Source of the DNA: Caulobacter sp.
GTDB lineage: Bacteria; Pseudomonadota; Alphaproteobacteria; Caulobacterales; Caulobacteraceae
Direction: 5' to 3'
NCBI GenBank assembly: GCA_016125585.1
Contig: WGLL01000005.1
Coordinates: 1-64,000, forward strand
Length of the DNA stretch: 64,000 bases
How positions within the stretch are numbered: position 1 is the stretch's first letter; every line of letters starts with the position of its first letter. The notes beneath the pieces were generated by a model. That model searched no databases. It was given only the letters and a program-made list of their open reading frames with translations, and had not been told where the DNA came from. This document shows positions 7,727 through 15,463 of the stretch, piece after piece. The position numbers and the translations under genes were made by a program.

Positions 7727-9373
7727 ATGGCCGGCTGGACCTTTGCCGACGTGTGGGAAGAGATCGCCGCCGTTGCGCCCGACCGCCCGGCCCAGATCCA
7801 GGGCGAGCGGGTCATTTCCTGGGGCCGGTTCGACCGCCGGGCCAATGCCGTCGCCGCCCATCTGGTCGCCGCCGGCCTGGGCCACCAGAGCAAGGTCGCC
7901 GCCTTCCTCTACAACGCCCCGGAATACCTCGAGACCTACTACGCGGCCTTCAAGGCGGGCCTGGCGCCGGTCAACACCAACTACCGCTACGAGCCCGAGG
8001 AGCTGTTCTATCTGTTCGACAACGCCGACGCGGAGGCCATCGTCTTCCACGCCGGCTTCGCGCCCAAGCTGGACGCCATCCGGGCCCGCCTGCCGAAGGT
8101 GAAGGCGTGGCTGGCCGTGGCCGAGCCGGGGGCGACGATCCCCGACTGGGCGACCGACTATGAGTCCGTCGCCGCCCCCGGCGCCGACCGTTTCGTCGCC
8201 CCCTGGGGTCGTTCGGGCGACGACCTGCTGCTGCTCTACACCGGCGGCACCACCGGCATGCCCAAGGGGGTGATGTGGCGCCAGGACGACCTGTTCCAGG
8301 TGCTGGGCGCGGGGGGCAATGTCGCCGCCGGTATTCCGCCGTTCGAGACGGTGGCCGACGCCGGGACGCGGGCGGTGACCGGCAAGGCCGGGGACATCGT
8401 GCTGCCGGCCCCGACTGTGCTGATCGCCGCCTGCCCGCTGATGCACGGCACCGCCCAGTTCGGCAGCTTCGGGGCCATGACCGGCGGCGGGACCATCGCC
8501 TGCCTGCCCTCGCGCCGCTTCGACGCCATCGAACTGTGGAACGAGGTCGAGCGCCTGCGGGCCAACAGCGTGTCTATCGTCGGCATGGCCTTCGCCGCCC
8601 CGATGCTGGAGGCGCTGGAGGCCAATCCCGGCCGCTGGGATCTCGGCTGCGTGGTGCGGCTGGGCTCGTCGGGCACGGTGTGGAGCTTCGAGAACAAGCA
8701 GGGGCTGCTGAAGCACCTGCCGGAAGGCTGCGTGATCTTCGATTCGCTGGGCTCGTCCGAGGCGGTGGGCCTGGGCGGCTCGCAGTCGGTGCGCGGCGTC
8801 GAGGCCGGCACCGCCCAGTTCATGGTCGGCCCCAATGCGGCGGTGTTCACCGAGGACGGCCGCCGGGTCGAACCCGGCTCGGGCGAGCGGGGCATGGTCG
8901 CCGTCGGCGGCAATATCCCGGTCGGCTACTACAAGGACCCGGAAAAGAGCGCCAAGACCTTCAAGGTCTATGAGGGCCGGCGCTGGTCGCTGCCCGGCGA
9001 CTTCGCCGAGGTCAATGCCGACGGCACCATGAAGCTGCTGGGGCGCGGCAGCCAGGTGATCAACACCGGCGGCGAGAAGGTCTTCCCCGAGGAGGTCGAG
9101 GAAGCGCTGAAACTGCACCCCGACGTGCGGGACGCGGTGGTGGTCGGCATTCCGGACGCCCGGTTCGGAGAGAAGATCTGCGCCGTGGTCGATGTGAAGG
9201 ATGGCGCGGCGCCGACCCTGGCCGACTTCACCGCCCACCTGAAGGGCCGCCTGGCCGACTACAAGGCGCCAAGGGCCCTGGTCCTGGCCCCGGTGGTCCG
9301 GGCGCCCAACGGCAAGGTCGACTACAAGGGCGTGCGCGCCCAGGCGCTGGAGGCGCTGGGGGTGAAGGGGTAG
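7727..9373 (+). CDS. AMP-forming acyl-CoA synthetase
   Basis: 548 residues, adenylate-forming (ANL) superfamily. It would activate a carboxylic acid to an acyl-AMP and then an acyl-CoA. The P-loop-like core is LLLYTGGTTGMPKGV (~170). The A5-type FDSLGSSEAVGLGG, the hinge LLGRGSQVINTGGEKVFPEEVE and the catalytic Lys region NGKVDYKG near the C-terminus are all present. GTG 7724 is in frame, but ATG 7727 sits eight bases from GAGGGAG. Substrate unknown; the dienoyl-CoA reductase-type SDR on the other side of the repeat suggests fatty or terpenoid acids. Confidence 0.92.
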   Translation: MAGWTFADVWEEIAAVAPDRPAQIQGERVISWGRFDRRANAVAAHLVAAGLGHQSKVAAFLYNAPEYLETYYAAFKAGLAPVNTNYRYEPEELFYLFDNADAEAIVFHAGFAPKLDAIRARLPKVKAWLAVAEPGATIPDWATDYESVAAPGADRFVAPWGRSGDDLLLLYTGGTTGMPKGVMWRQDDLFQVLGAGGNVAAGIPPFETVADAGTRAVTGKAGDIVLPAPTVLIAACPLMHGTAQFGSFGAMTGGGTIACLPSRRFDAIELWNEVERLRANSVSIVGMAFAAPMLEALEANPGRWDLGCVVRLGSSGTVWSFENKQGLLKHLPEGCVIFDSLGSSEAVGLGGSQSVRGVEAGTAQFMVGPNAAVFTEDGRRVEPGSGERGMVAVGGNIPVGYYKDPEKSAKTFKVYEGRRWSLPGDFAEVNADGTMKLLGRGSQVINTGGEKVFPEEVEEALKLHPDVRDAVVVGIPDARFGEKICAVVDVKDGAAPTLADFTAHLKGRLADYKAPRALVLAPVVRAPNGKVDYKGVRAQALEALGVKG

Positions 9374-9381
9374 GGGGCGCT

Positions 9382-9551
9382 GCCTCTCCCTGAGGGAGAG
9401 GTCGGCCGCGCGAGGCGCGGCCGGGTGAGGGTTTACGGTGTTCGACGCCCAAGCGCTGTGGGAGCGGGAGCGGCGGGAAACCGGCCGGCTCCGTAAACCC
9501 TCACCCTCCCACGCCCGAGGCGCGGGCCCCTCCCTCTCCCTCAGGGAGAGG
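9382..9551. repeat. Paired inverted repeat, family A, copy 1
   Basis: Two related arms in opposite orientation. The left is CCTCTCCCTGAGGGAGAGG then GGGTGAGGGTTTACGG. The right is CCGTAAACCCTCACCCTCCC then CCTCTCCCTCAGGGAGAGG. It lies between convergent genes and overlaps the last codons and stop of the Nudix gene. Copies 2 and 3 are at 16625-16825 and 27110-27276, also between convergent genes. Confidence 0.85.
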
Positions 9552-10035
9552 GTTGCCAATACCCCACCCAGACCGGCTCTCCCGGCACATCCCCCGCCAG
9601 CAACCGCCCCAGATGTCCGGCCAGTCCGCCCGGGAAGATCGGTTCCTGGCTGGCGGCGATTTCGGCGTGGGTCCACCAGCGCATGGCCTTGACCACGCGG
9701 CGTTCGTCCTCGGTCCAGTTGGCGTCGGTCAGGTCTTCGGACCGGGCGCGGACCAGGAAGTAGTGCTCCACCATTCGCCGAGGTTCGCCGTCCAGGGTCA
9801 GGTCGTGCTGGCGACGCCAGACGACGGGGCCGAAGTGGGCGTCGGTGTGGCCGGTTTCTTCCCAGAGTTCGCGGCGGGCCGCCTCGATCAGGGTTTCGCC
9901 GTCGTCGACGCCGCCGCCGGTGGTGCACCAGGCGGTGAAGCGGGGTGTGTCGAACTTCAGCAGCAACAGACGGTCGGCCGGCGACAGCAGCACCAGCCGG
10001 ACCGTCAGCCGGTCGCGGGGAGGCGCGGCGGTCAG
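9541..10035 (-). CDS. Nudix hydrolase
   Basis: About 164 residues. The Nudix box is intact: GGVDDGE, seven residues, then REL-W-EETG, giving the Mg-binding glutamates. It should hydrolyse a nucleoside diphosphate-linked substrate; which one is unknown. The start is uncertain. A CTG at 10035 overlaps the TGA of the upstream SDR and gives MTAAPPRDRL, a natural Nudix N-terminus. ATG 10098 would overlap the SDR by 67 bases and add an unlikely Gly/Asp-rich leader, and GTG 9993 would trim the fold. The final Pro-Ser-Pro and stop fall inside the family A repeat. Confidence 0.85.
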   Translation of the reverse strand: MTAAPPRDRLTVRLVLLSPADRLLLLKFDTPRFTAWCTTGGGVDDGETLIEAARRELWEETGHTDAHFGPVVWRRQHDLTLDGEPRRMVEHYFLVRARSEDLTDANWTEDERRVVKAMRWWTHAEIAASQEPIFPGGLAGHLGRLLAGDVPGEPVWVGYWQPSP

Positions 10036-10934
10036 ACCGTGCGCTTGGCCCGGTCCTTCTCGTTGGTCGCCCGGATCGCCGCGGTCGCCTGGGCCCATTG
10101 CTCGTCACCCCATTCGGTCATCCGGGCGAAGTTGCCGCCCGTGGCGTTGTAGGAGGCCCCGTCGATAGCAATGGTCTGGCCGTTCACATAGGTCGAAAGC
10201 GGATGCAGCAGATAGACGGCCAGGTTAGCCAGCTCGCGCATCTCCCCGACCCGGCCCAGCGGGTTGCCCTTCATGTCACCATAGGCGCTTTCGCCGGGAT
10301 TGAGCCGGGCGCTCATGCCTTCGGTGGGGAAAGGACCTGGAGCAATGGCGTTGAAGCGGATGCCCTTGGGGCCCCATTCGACGGCCAGGGACTGGGTCAT
10401 GACGTTCAGGCCCGCCTTGGACATGGCGCTGGGCACGGTGAAGGGGCCGCCATTCCACACCCAGGTGGTCAGGATGGAAATCACCGAGGCGCTGAGGCCC
10501 TCCTTGATCCAGCGCTTGCCGCAGGCCTGGGTGACGAAGAAACTGCCCCGGAAGACGATGTTGGATATGGCGTCGAAGCCGCGGGGCGAAAGGTCCTCGG
10601 TGCGGCTGATGAAGTTGCCGGCGGCGTTGTTGACCAGGCCGGTCAGAGGCCCGTCGGCCCAGATGGTCTCGACCATCTCCTCAATGGCCTCGGGCACGCG
10701 AATGTCGCAGGCGATGCCGACCACCTTGCCGCCGTCCGGATGGGCGGCCATCAGTTCCTTCGCCGCTTCTTCCAGAATGCCGCCGCGCCGGCCGCAGATG
10801 TAGACATCGGCGCCCAGCATCATGCAGCCCTCGGCCATCACCTTGCCCAGGCCCGTGCCGCCTCCGGTGATCAGGATGCGCTGGCCCTTCATCAGGCCGG
10901 GGCGGTACATCAGGTCGTCGGCGGTGAAGCTCAT
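10032..10934 (-). CDS. SDR oxidoreductase, 2,4-dienoyl-CoA reductase type
   Basis: 300 residues. The NADP-binding motif is TGGGTGLG and the family signature NNAAGNF. The usual YxxxK is SAMSK, with Ser at the Tyr position. That matches mitochondrial-type dienoyl-CoA reductases, where the same region reads SASAK, so this is a family trait rather than a defect. It would use NADPH to reduce a 2,4-dienoyl-CoA during breakdown of unsaturated acyl chains. Its TGA overlaps the proposed CTG start of the Nudix gene, suggesting coupling. ATG 10934 has GGGAGACC upstream. Confidence 0.9.
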   Translation of the reverse strand: MSFTADDLMYRPGLMKGQRILITGGGTGLGKVMAEGCMMLGADVYICGRRGGILEEAAKELMAAHPDGGKVVGIACDIRVPEAIEEMVETIWADGPLTGLVNNAAGNFISRTEDLSPRGFDAISNIVFRGSFFVTQACGKRWIKEGLSASVISILTTWVWNGGPFTVPSAMSKAGLNVMTQSLAVEWGPKGIRFNAIAPGPFPTEGMSARLNPGESAYGDMKGNPLGRVGEMRELANLAVYLLHPLSTYVNGQTIAIDGASYNATGGNFARMTEWGDEQWAQATAAIRATNEKDRAKRTV

Positions 10935-11031
10935 GGCGGGTCTCCCTCAAGGATTTTCCCGACAGGGCGCCCGCTTCCCCAAGGTTGGTCAAGCGTCCCG
11001 AGCGCCTGCCGCCCACATCCCGCCACGACCC

Positions 11032-11156
11032 GTCATCCCGGAAGCCGCGCAGCGGCTATCCGGGACCTGGGGGTGACGGGCTCTGATTCAGCCGTTCATG
11101 GCCAGGCCCCTGGGTCCCGGCTCTCCAGCCCTGCGGGCTTGCGGCCGGGATGACGG
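11032..11156. repeat. Paired inverted repeat, family B, copy 1
   Basis: Begins CGTCATCCCGG with GCGCAGCGGCT and GGGACCTGGG, and ends CCTGGGTCCCGG with GCCGGGATGACGG. The arms are imperfect inverted copies around a short unrelated middle. It lies between two minus-strand genes. Other copies: 37241-37370, 46891-47026, 49947-50079, 53228-53359. Confidence 0.85.
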
Positions 11157-11170
11157 AAAGAAGGGAGCCG

Positions 11171-11782
11171 TCAGCCCCCGTAGCTGCGTCCGCGCCCGCC
11201 GAAGCCGCCGCGGGAGACCACGGCGCTGCGGGTCTGGACGCGGGCCGGGGCCTGGCGCACGGCCGGGGGCGGATCGACCCCCTGGCGGCCGACTGTCGTG
11301 CGGCCGCTGGCGTAGTCGTGGCGCACCGCCCCGCCGAAGCCGGTGTAGTAGCCGCCGCCGTAGCGGTCGCTGCGGCGATAGACGCCCGTGCCCCGGTAAT
11401 AGGGCGAGCCGCCATCCATCATCCGGCCGATCACGAACCCGGCCAGCAGCGGGGTGAAGAAGCTGCCCTGGTGGCCGACGCTGCTGCGCGGCACGCACTG
11501 GCCGGCGCCGTAGACGTCCTCGCAGGTCGCCTGGGTCTCGTAGCGCGGGGCCCTGGCCTCATCGTCCTTCAGCGCGGTCTGGTAGCTGGCTTCGCAGGCC
11601 TCGTCGCTGACCTGGTCGGCGGCCTTGCACTGCTCGAGGGTGGCGTAGGCATAGGCCTCGACCGGATCCTTGTTGGCGGCCGCCGCCTGGGGGTCGACCT
11701 GCGGACTGCTGTCGCAGGCGGCGACGCTGAGGCTGGCCCCGGCCATCAGGCCGGTCAGGGTGAGGGACTTGGAACGCTTCAT
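11171..11782 (-). CDS. yjfM: DUF1190 (YgiB/YjfM) lipoprotein
   Basis: 203 residues. The signal ends with SVAAC, a lipobox, so it is probably a lipoprotein. The family core follows: Cys-containing repeats (YATLEQCKAADQVSDEAC, TCEDVYGAGQC) and then a Gly/Tyr/Arg-rich tail (GGGYYTGFGG, RGGFGGRGRSYGG). In E. coli, YgiB and YjfM sit beside the ATP-grasp proteins YgiC and YjfC. Here it is last in a minus-strand operon, 11 bases after the DUF350 gene, while the ATP-grasp gene lies on the divergent arm. Its molecular role is unknown; an envelope partner or substrate of the system is a guess. Confidence 0.85.
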   Translation of the reverse strand: MKRSKSLTLTGLMAGASLSVAACDSSPQVDPQAAAANKDPVEAYAYATLEQCKAADQVSDEACEASYQTALKDDEARAPRYETQATCEDVYGAGQCVPRSSVGHQGSFFTPLLAGFVIGRMMDGGSPYYRGTGVYRRSDRYGGGYYTGFGGAVRHDYASGRTTVGRQGVDPPPAVRQAPARVQTRSAVVSRGGFGGRGRSYGG

Positions 11783-11793
11783 CGGAGTGACCC

Positions 11794-12207
11794 CTAGCTG
11801 GTCATGCTGGCGGCGTTGATCAGGCCGACCATGACGGAAATGCTGGCCAGATAGACGGCGGGCGCCATCTCACCGGCCTCGATGCGGGCCTTGACGTCAC
11901 GCAGAAACAACATCCGCACCAGGGTGAAGGCGACGATCTGGATGACCCCGGCCAGGGTGGCCCAGGCCACGAACTCGGGCAGGCTGGCGGTGTGGCTCAG
12001 CGCCGAGGCCAGGGCCAGGCCGTAGCCGACCAGGGCTCCGCCCAGCACCACCGCCGCGGCCAGGTTGCCCTGCTTGATCAGCTCGGTCTCCCTGTAGGGG
12101 GTGATCCACTGGTAGATGAACTTGAAGGCCAGGGCGAAGGCGATCGCGGCGCTGAACGCGATGAGGAAATACAGCGCCTCAATCCTGAAGTTCATCAGAT
12201 CGAACAT
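11794..12207 (-). CDS. yjfL: DUF350 (YjfL) small membrane protein
   Basis: 137 residues, usual YjfL length. Four predicted TM helices: about 10-30 (ALYFLIAFSAAIAFALAFKF), 47-68 (AAAVVLGGALVGYGLALASAL), 77-100 and 115-135. ATG 12207 is chosen because GGAAGGA precedes it by a few bases; a longer frame to 12294 would run into the DUF2491 gene. Function unknown. The family recurs with PspA-like proteins, DUF2491 and YjfC-type ligases, which suggests work at the inner membrane. Confidence 0.87.
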   Translation of the reverse strand: MFDLMNFRIEALYFLIAFSAAIAFALAFKFIYQWITPYRETELIKQGNLAAAVVLGGALVGYGLALASALSHTASLPEFVAWATLAGVIQIVAFTLVRMLFLRDVKARIEAGEMAPAVYLASISVMVGLINAASMTS

Positions 12208-12244
12208 GTCGTCGGTCCTTCCGTTGGACAGCTCACCCGGCCGG

Positions 12245-12886
12245 TCAGGCCGAGAATTCACCCATGGAGAGCGGCACGCCCACCATGGTCTCATGGGTCA
12301 ACTCGCCGCCGTCTGGCTCCATCGACAGGGCCAGCAGCAGTTCCTGGCCCTCGTCGCCCAGCGCCCGGCTGTAGAGCATGCAGCTCTGGAAGATGCGGCT
12401 GGCCGGCGCCGCGCTGTCGCGATCCTGCCAGATCTCTTCCCAGAATGTCACCGGCGGCTGGCGGCCCTCGTCCTCGCTGAACCAATAGCGCTGGAACGGC
12501 GGCAGGTCATCCTCGCGCCAGACCGGCTCCTGCAGCCGGTCGTTCCAGATCCGCTTGTCCTGGCCGCTGGCCGGATAGAGGCTGCGCCAGGGGATGAAGA
12601 GGGTGAAGTCGTCGGCCCCGGCGCCGTCGCGATCCTCGCTGACCGCCTGAAACATCAGATGATCGTCGGTGTAGAAGCGGTGCACATAGCCGCCCGTGTC
12701 CAGCTTGATCAGGCCCTGGGCGGTGATCTCCAGGGTGTCGCGGTCGAGTCGGAAGCTGGCGTCATCGCCCAGACGCCGCCAGGCCAGCGGATCCAGCACC
12801 AGGGTGCGGCCGATGGTGACATTGCGCACCGTGGCCAGACCTGGTCCCGTCGCCTGCGGCTTGCGGCCGAACAGCTTGTCGAACAT
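12245..12886 (-). CDS. yjfK: DUF2491 (YjfK) protein
   Basis: 213 residues, no signal or TM segment, so cytosolic. It begins MFDKLFGRK and has GLIKLDTGGYVHRFYTDD and ALGDEGQELLLALSMEPDGG. ATG 12886 follows TGAGG and starts seven bases after the channel gene's stop, showing operon structure. E. coli YjfK belongs to the same family and neighbourhood. No catalytic motif is apparent to me; role unknown. Confidence 0.85.
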   Translation of the reverse strand: MFDKLFGRKPQATGPGLATVRNVTIGRTLVLDPLAWRRLGDDASFRLDRDTLEITAQGLIKLDTGGYVHRFYTDDHLMFQAVSEDRDGAGADDFTLFIPWRSLYPASGQDKRIWNDRLQEPVWREDDLPPFQRYWFSEDEGRQPPVTFWEEIWQDRDSAAPASRIFQSCMLYSRALGDEGQELLLALSMEPDGGELTHETMVGVPLSMGEFSA

Positions 12887-12893
12887 GGCCGCC

Positions 12894-13928
12894 TCAGGCT
12901 CCCGCGGCGAGGCTGTCGCCGGCGATGCGGGTGCTGGCGACATAGTAGAGGCGATCGCCGGCGCGCACGGGGCTGGCGTGGTCGGGGTTGAAGACCGGCT
13001 CCCGGTCGGCCGCCGACTGGATCGCCAGCAGGGTCGCGCCCCGGGCCAGGAAGGCCTCGGCGGCGGCCTTGAATCCCGTCTCGGCGTGGCGCCACTTCAT
13101 GCCGTAGAGGGTGGCGCCTTGATCCAGGTTGCTGGTCAGGGCGGTGATCACATGACTTGCTCCGGGGTCGCGCAGGGAGCGGCTGACCATTTCCGGCCCG
13201 GCGGCGACGATGCATTCGACCCGCGGACAGTGCTGGCGCAGCAGCCCGGCCGGTTCAGCCTCCTCGAACCAGCAGACGACATGGGCGTCCCTGGCCAGGG
13301 CGGTGACGGCCAGGGCCGCCGCCAGGGTTTCGGAATCGCTGTCGGCGTAGATGGCCACGCTGCGAGCGCTTTCGACCCCCGCCCGTTTCAGGTCGTCCGC
13401 GGAGGTCAGGGTCGTCGCCTTGACGTAGCGCACGCGCGGGTCCGGATCGTCCAGCAATTTTCGGGTCAGCAGCACCAGATGATCCTGTTCGGGATCGGCC
13501 AGCAGCTCGTCGATCATCTTGGGGGTGCGGGCGGGGTTGAAGCCGATCAGCACGATACCGGGGGTCATGCGGCGATAGTCTCCCTTTCCGGTGCGCCTGC
13601 GCCGGAAGCGTTCGGCGGCGTCGCCGACCAGCTTGGCGACGGCGGTGGTGAAGGCGGCGATGGCGCCTGGGAACACGAACAGGGCGGTGAACACCCGTCC
13701 GGCATGGGTCTGCGGACTGAGGTCGCCATAGCCCACGGTATAGGCGGTCGAGGCGTACCAGTAGATGAACTCGTCCAGCGGCCTCAGCCCGCTCTCGCCC
13801 AGCGCCGCCAGCACCAGCCAGCTCGCCCCGGCATGGACCAGCACGATGGCGGCCAGCACCGTCCAGTGCAGGTCGGTGATCGCCCGGTAGGCCGTGTTCA
13901 GAAACCGTCGCACGATGTGCGTAAGCAA
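12894..13928 (-). CDS. Two-TM potassium channel with RCK (TrkA-N) domain
   Basis: 344 residues. TM1 is about 22-45 (WTVLAAIVLVHAGASWLVLAA). The pore loop carries a canonical selectivity filter TVGYGD (~63-68), TM2 is about 79-100, and a cytosolic Rossmann-like RCK domain follows (GIVLIGFNPARTPKMIDELL). It should be a ligand-gated K+ channel of the inner membrane. The start codon is TTG 13928 with GGGAGG seven bases upstream. It is first in the operon with DUF2491, DUF350 and DUF1190, and divergent from yjfI. The glycine motif of the RCK domain is weak (GFNPAR), so ligand binding may be unusual. Confidence 0.9.
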   Translation of the reverse strand: MLTHIVRRFLNTAYRAITDLHWTVLAAIVLVHAGASWLVLAALGESGLRPLDEFIYWYASTAYTVGYGDLSPQTHAGRVFTALFVFPGAIAAFTTAVAKLVGDAAERFRRRRTGKGDYRRMTPGIVLIGFNPARTPKMIDELLADPEQDHLVLLTRKLLDDPDPRVRYVKATTLTSADDLKRAGVESARSVAIYADSDSETLAAALAVTALARDAHVVCWFEEAEPAGLLRQHCPRVECIVAAGPEMVSRSLRDPGASHVITALTSNLDQGATLYGMKWRHAETGFKAAAEAFLARGATLLAIQSAADREPVFNPDHASPVRAGDRLYYVASTRIAGDSLAAGA

Positions 13929-13958
13929 GGGGGCGCCTCCCTCAGCGCTGCTGATGGA

Positions 13959-13989
13959 TATATCGCGCCCCGCAAGACCCTCTTGTCAA
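13959..13989 (-). promoter_or_regulatory. Candidate promoter for the channel-yjfKLM operon
   Basis: On the minus strand TTGACA (13984-13989) is a perfect -35. AT-rich GATATATCC provides the -10 (GATATA at 13959-13964, spacing 19; CGATAT gives 18). It is the only AT-rich patch in the divergent gap and lies directly next to the 24-bp palindrome. Confidence 0.45.
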
Positions 13990-13991
13990 GT

Positions 13992-14015
13992 GTTCATGTT
14001 ATGCATACCGTGAAC
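13992..14015. promoter_or_regulatory. 24-bp near-palindrome, candidate operator of the divergent yjf locus
   Basis: The half-sites GTTCATGTTATG and GTTCACGGTATG (read on opposite strands) match at 10 of 12 positions and meet at an ATG/CAT centre. It abuts the minus-strand -35 and ends two bases before the yjfI ATG, so a bound dimer could control both operons. The binding protein is unknown; the basic N-terminus of YjfI is one candidate. Confidence 0.5.
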
Positions 14016-14017
14016 GC

Positions 14018-14683
14018 ATGCCCAAGGCTCCCACCTCAGCGGAAAAGGCCGTCAACCGGACCCGCGAATGGCGCGAGGCCCGCAAACGCGCGGGGTTCGT
14101 GAAGATGGAGATATGGGCCCCGGCGGCCTGCCGGGAGGACATCCTGTCCGCCGTGCGGGCCATCGTGGTCGATTCAACCCGCGGACCGGCGCTGACCGGC
14201 CTCGCACAGACGCCGAAAGGCACAAGGCCCATGGATCAGGTGATAGACACGGCTTGGACGATTCCGGCCCTCAAGCGGGAGCTGGAGGCCAGCGCCCTGC
14301 TGCGGGAGGGGGAACTCGTCGCCACGGTGATCGAGGGCGCCGATCCGGTGCTGCTGGTCACCATGTGCGAATATGGCGACCTGCCCATCTACGTCAGCGC
14401 CGGACCGATGCAGATCATCGTCTCGGTGGTGCTGTGGCCGGTCTCCGAGCAGGAGAACCCCGAGGAATTCAACGTCTTCCTGCTCAAGGCCCAGAAGCTG
14501 GTGCCGCTGTCGAGCTTCGGCATCACCACCATAGACGGCCAGGACTACTACGAGCTGTTCGGCGAGATCAGCGCCAAGACCAGCCTGCAGACCATCATCA
14601 TCGAGCTGCGCACCCTGGCCGAGAACGCCATCGACGCCGCCTCCGATCTGCGCGACTCCTTCCGCGCCGCCAAGTCCGCCTAA
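14018..14683 (+). CDS. yjfI: YjfI-family (DUF2170) protein with basic N-terminal extension
   Basis: 221 residues. Residues ~72-221 form the DUF2170 domain (LVTMCEYGDLPIYVSAGPMQ, LPIYV, SSFGITTIDGQDYYELFGEIS), starting at an internal Met (14231). Residues 1-50 are basic and helical (NRTREWREARKRAGFVKMEIW) and resemble MazE/ParD-like DNA-binding antitoxin N-termini, so the protein could regulate its own promoter; this is inference. There is little room for a Shine-Dalgarno, because the palindrome ends two bases before the ATG. A leaderless mRNA is possible. It heads yjfI-pspA-yjfC, and pspA starts 14 bases downstream. Confidence 0.85.
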   Translation: MPKAPTSAEKAVNRTREWREARKRAGFVKMEIWAPAACREDILSAVRAIVVDSTRGPALTGLAQTPKGTRPMDQVIDTAWTIPALKRELEASALLREGELVATVIEGADPVLLVTMCEYGDLPIYVSAGPMQIIVSVVLWPVSEQENPEEFNVFLLKAQKLVPLSSFGITTIDGQDYYELFGEISAKTSLQTIIIELRTLAENAIDAASDLRDSFRAAKSA

Positions 14684-14697
14684 GGGAGCGAACCCAC

Positions 14698-15462
14698 ATG
14701 TCCGTCTGGAGCAAACTCTCCGCCCTCTTCCGCGGCGCCACCCATGATGGCGCCCAGGCCGTGGTCGACGCCAACGCCCTGCGCATCCTCGACCAGGAAA
14801 TCCGCGACGCCGACACCGCCCAGGCCAAGGCCCGCGACGACATGGCCGCCCTGGTGGCCCGCCGCCGGATGCTGGAGACCGAGGCCCGGAACTTCACCGA
14901 CCAGGCCCAGAAATACGAGGCCTCGGCCCGCGCCGCCCTGGCCAAGGGCGACGAGGACCTGGCCCTGGAGGTCGCCCAGCGGATCGCCGATCTGGAGCGC
15001 GACGCCAACACCAAGACCGGCCAGGTCGCCGAGCTGCGCGCCGCCGAGGACAAGCTGCGCCAGGTCATCGCCGCCACCGACAGCAAGATCGAGGCCCTGC
15101 GCCGCGAGATCGAGGTGGTGAAGGTCAATGAGAGCGTCCAGCGCGCCCAGTCGGCGGTGGTCGCCCGCACCGCCGGGGCCGGCTCGGCCATGGGCTCGGC
15201 CGCCGACAGCCTCAAGCGGATCAAGGAACGCCAGGCCATTCGCGGCGAGAAGTTCCGCGCCGCGGAGGAGCTGGAAGACCGCCGCACCGGCGCCGATCTC
15301 GACGCCAAGCTGCGCAACGCCGGCATCCTGCCCGGCGAATCCGGCGCCCGCGACATCCTGGCCCGGCTGTCGGCCCCGAAGGACGAGGCCATTGCCCTGG
15401 AGGCGCCGCGCCTGAAGATCGAGGGCCCCGACAAGGTCCCCGTCAAGCGCGACGAAGACTGA
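14698..15462 (+). CDS. yjfJ: PspA/IM30-family protein (YjfJ-like)
   Basis: 254 residues, mostly long amphipathic helices (heptad-rich region ~35-150, then ~150-215). PspA/Vipp proteins are peripheral membrane proteins that assemble on stressed inner membranes and limit ion leakage. The N-terminus MSVWSKLSALFRG fits an amphipathic membrane-binding helix. A short acidic/basic tail follows residue 215. ATG 14698 follows AAGGGAGCG. No PspBC or PspF genes are nearby, so this is the YjfJ-type context rather than the classical psp operon. One base separates its stop from the TTG of yjfC. Confidence 0.9.
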   Translation: MSVWSKLSALFRGATHDGAQAVVDANALRILDQEIRDADTAQAKARDDMAALVARRRMLETEARNFTDQAQKYEASARAALAKGDEDLALEVAQRIADLERDANTKTGQVAELRAAEDKLRQVIAATDSKIEALRREIEVVKVNESVQRAQSAVVARTAGAGSAMGSAADSLKRIKERQAIRGEKFRAAEELEDRRTGADLDAKLRNAGILPGESGARDILARLSAPKDEAIALEAPRLKIEGPDKVPVKRDED

Positions 15463-15463
15463 C

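Noticed and set aside
7331..10108. A 925-codon minus-strand frame across PCu(A)C, the acyl-CoA ligase and the Nudix gene
   Set aside because: It runs antisense through two clear plus-strand genes and has no recognisable domain.
10032..10934. Missing catalytic Tyr in the first SDR
   Set aside because: The Ser at that position is normal for dienoyl-CoA reductases, so it is not a defect.
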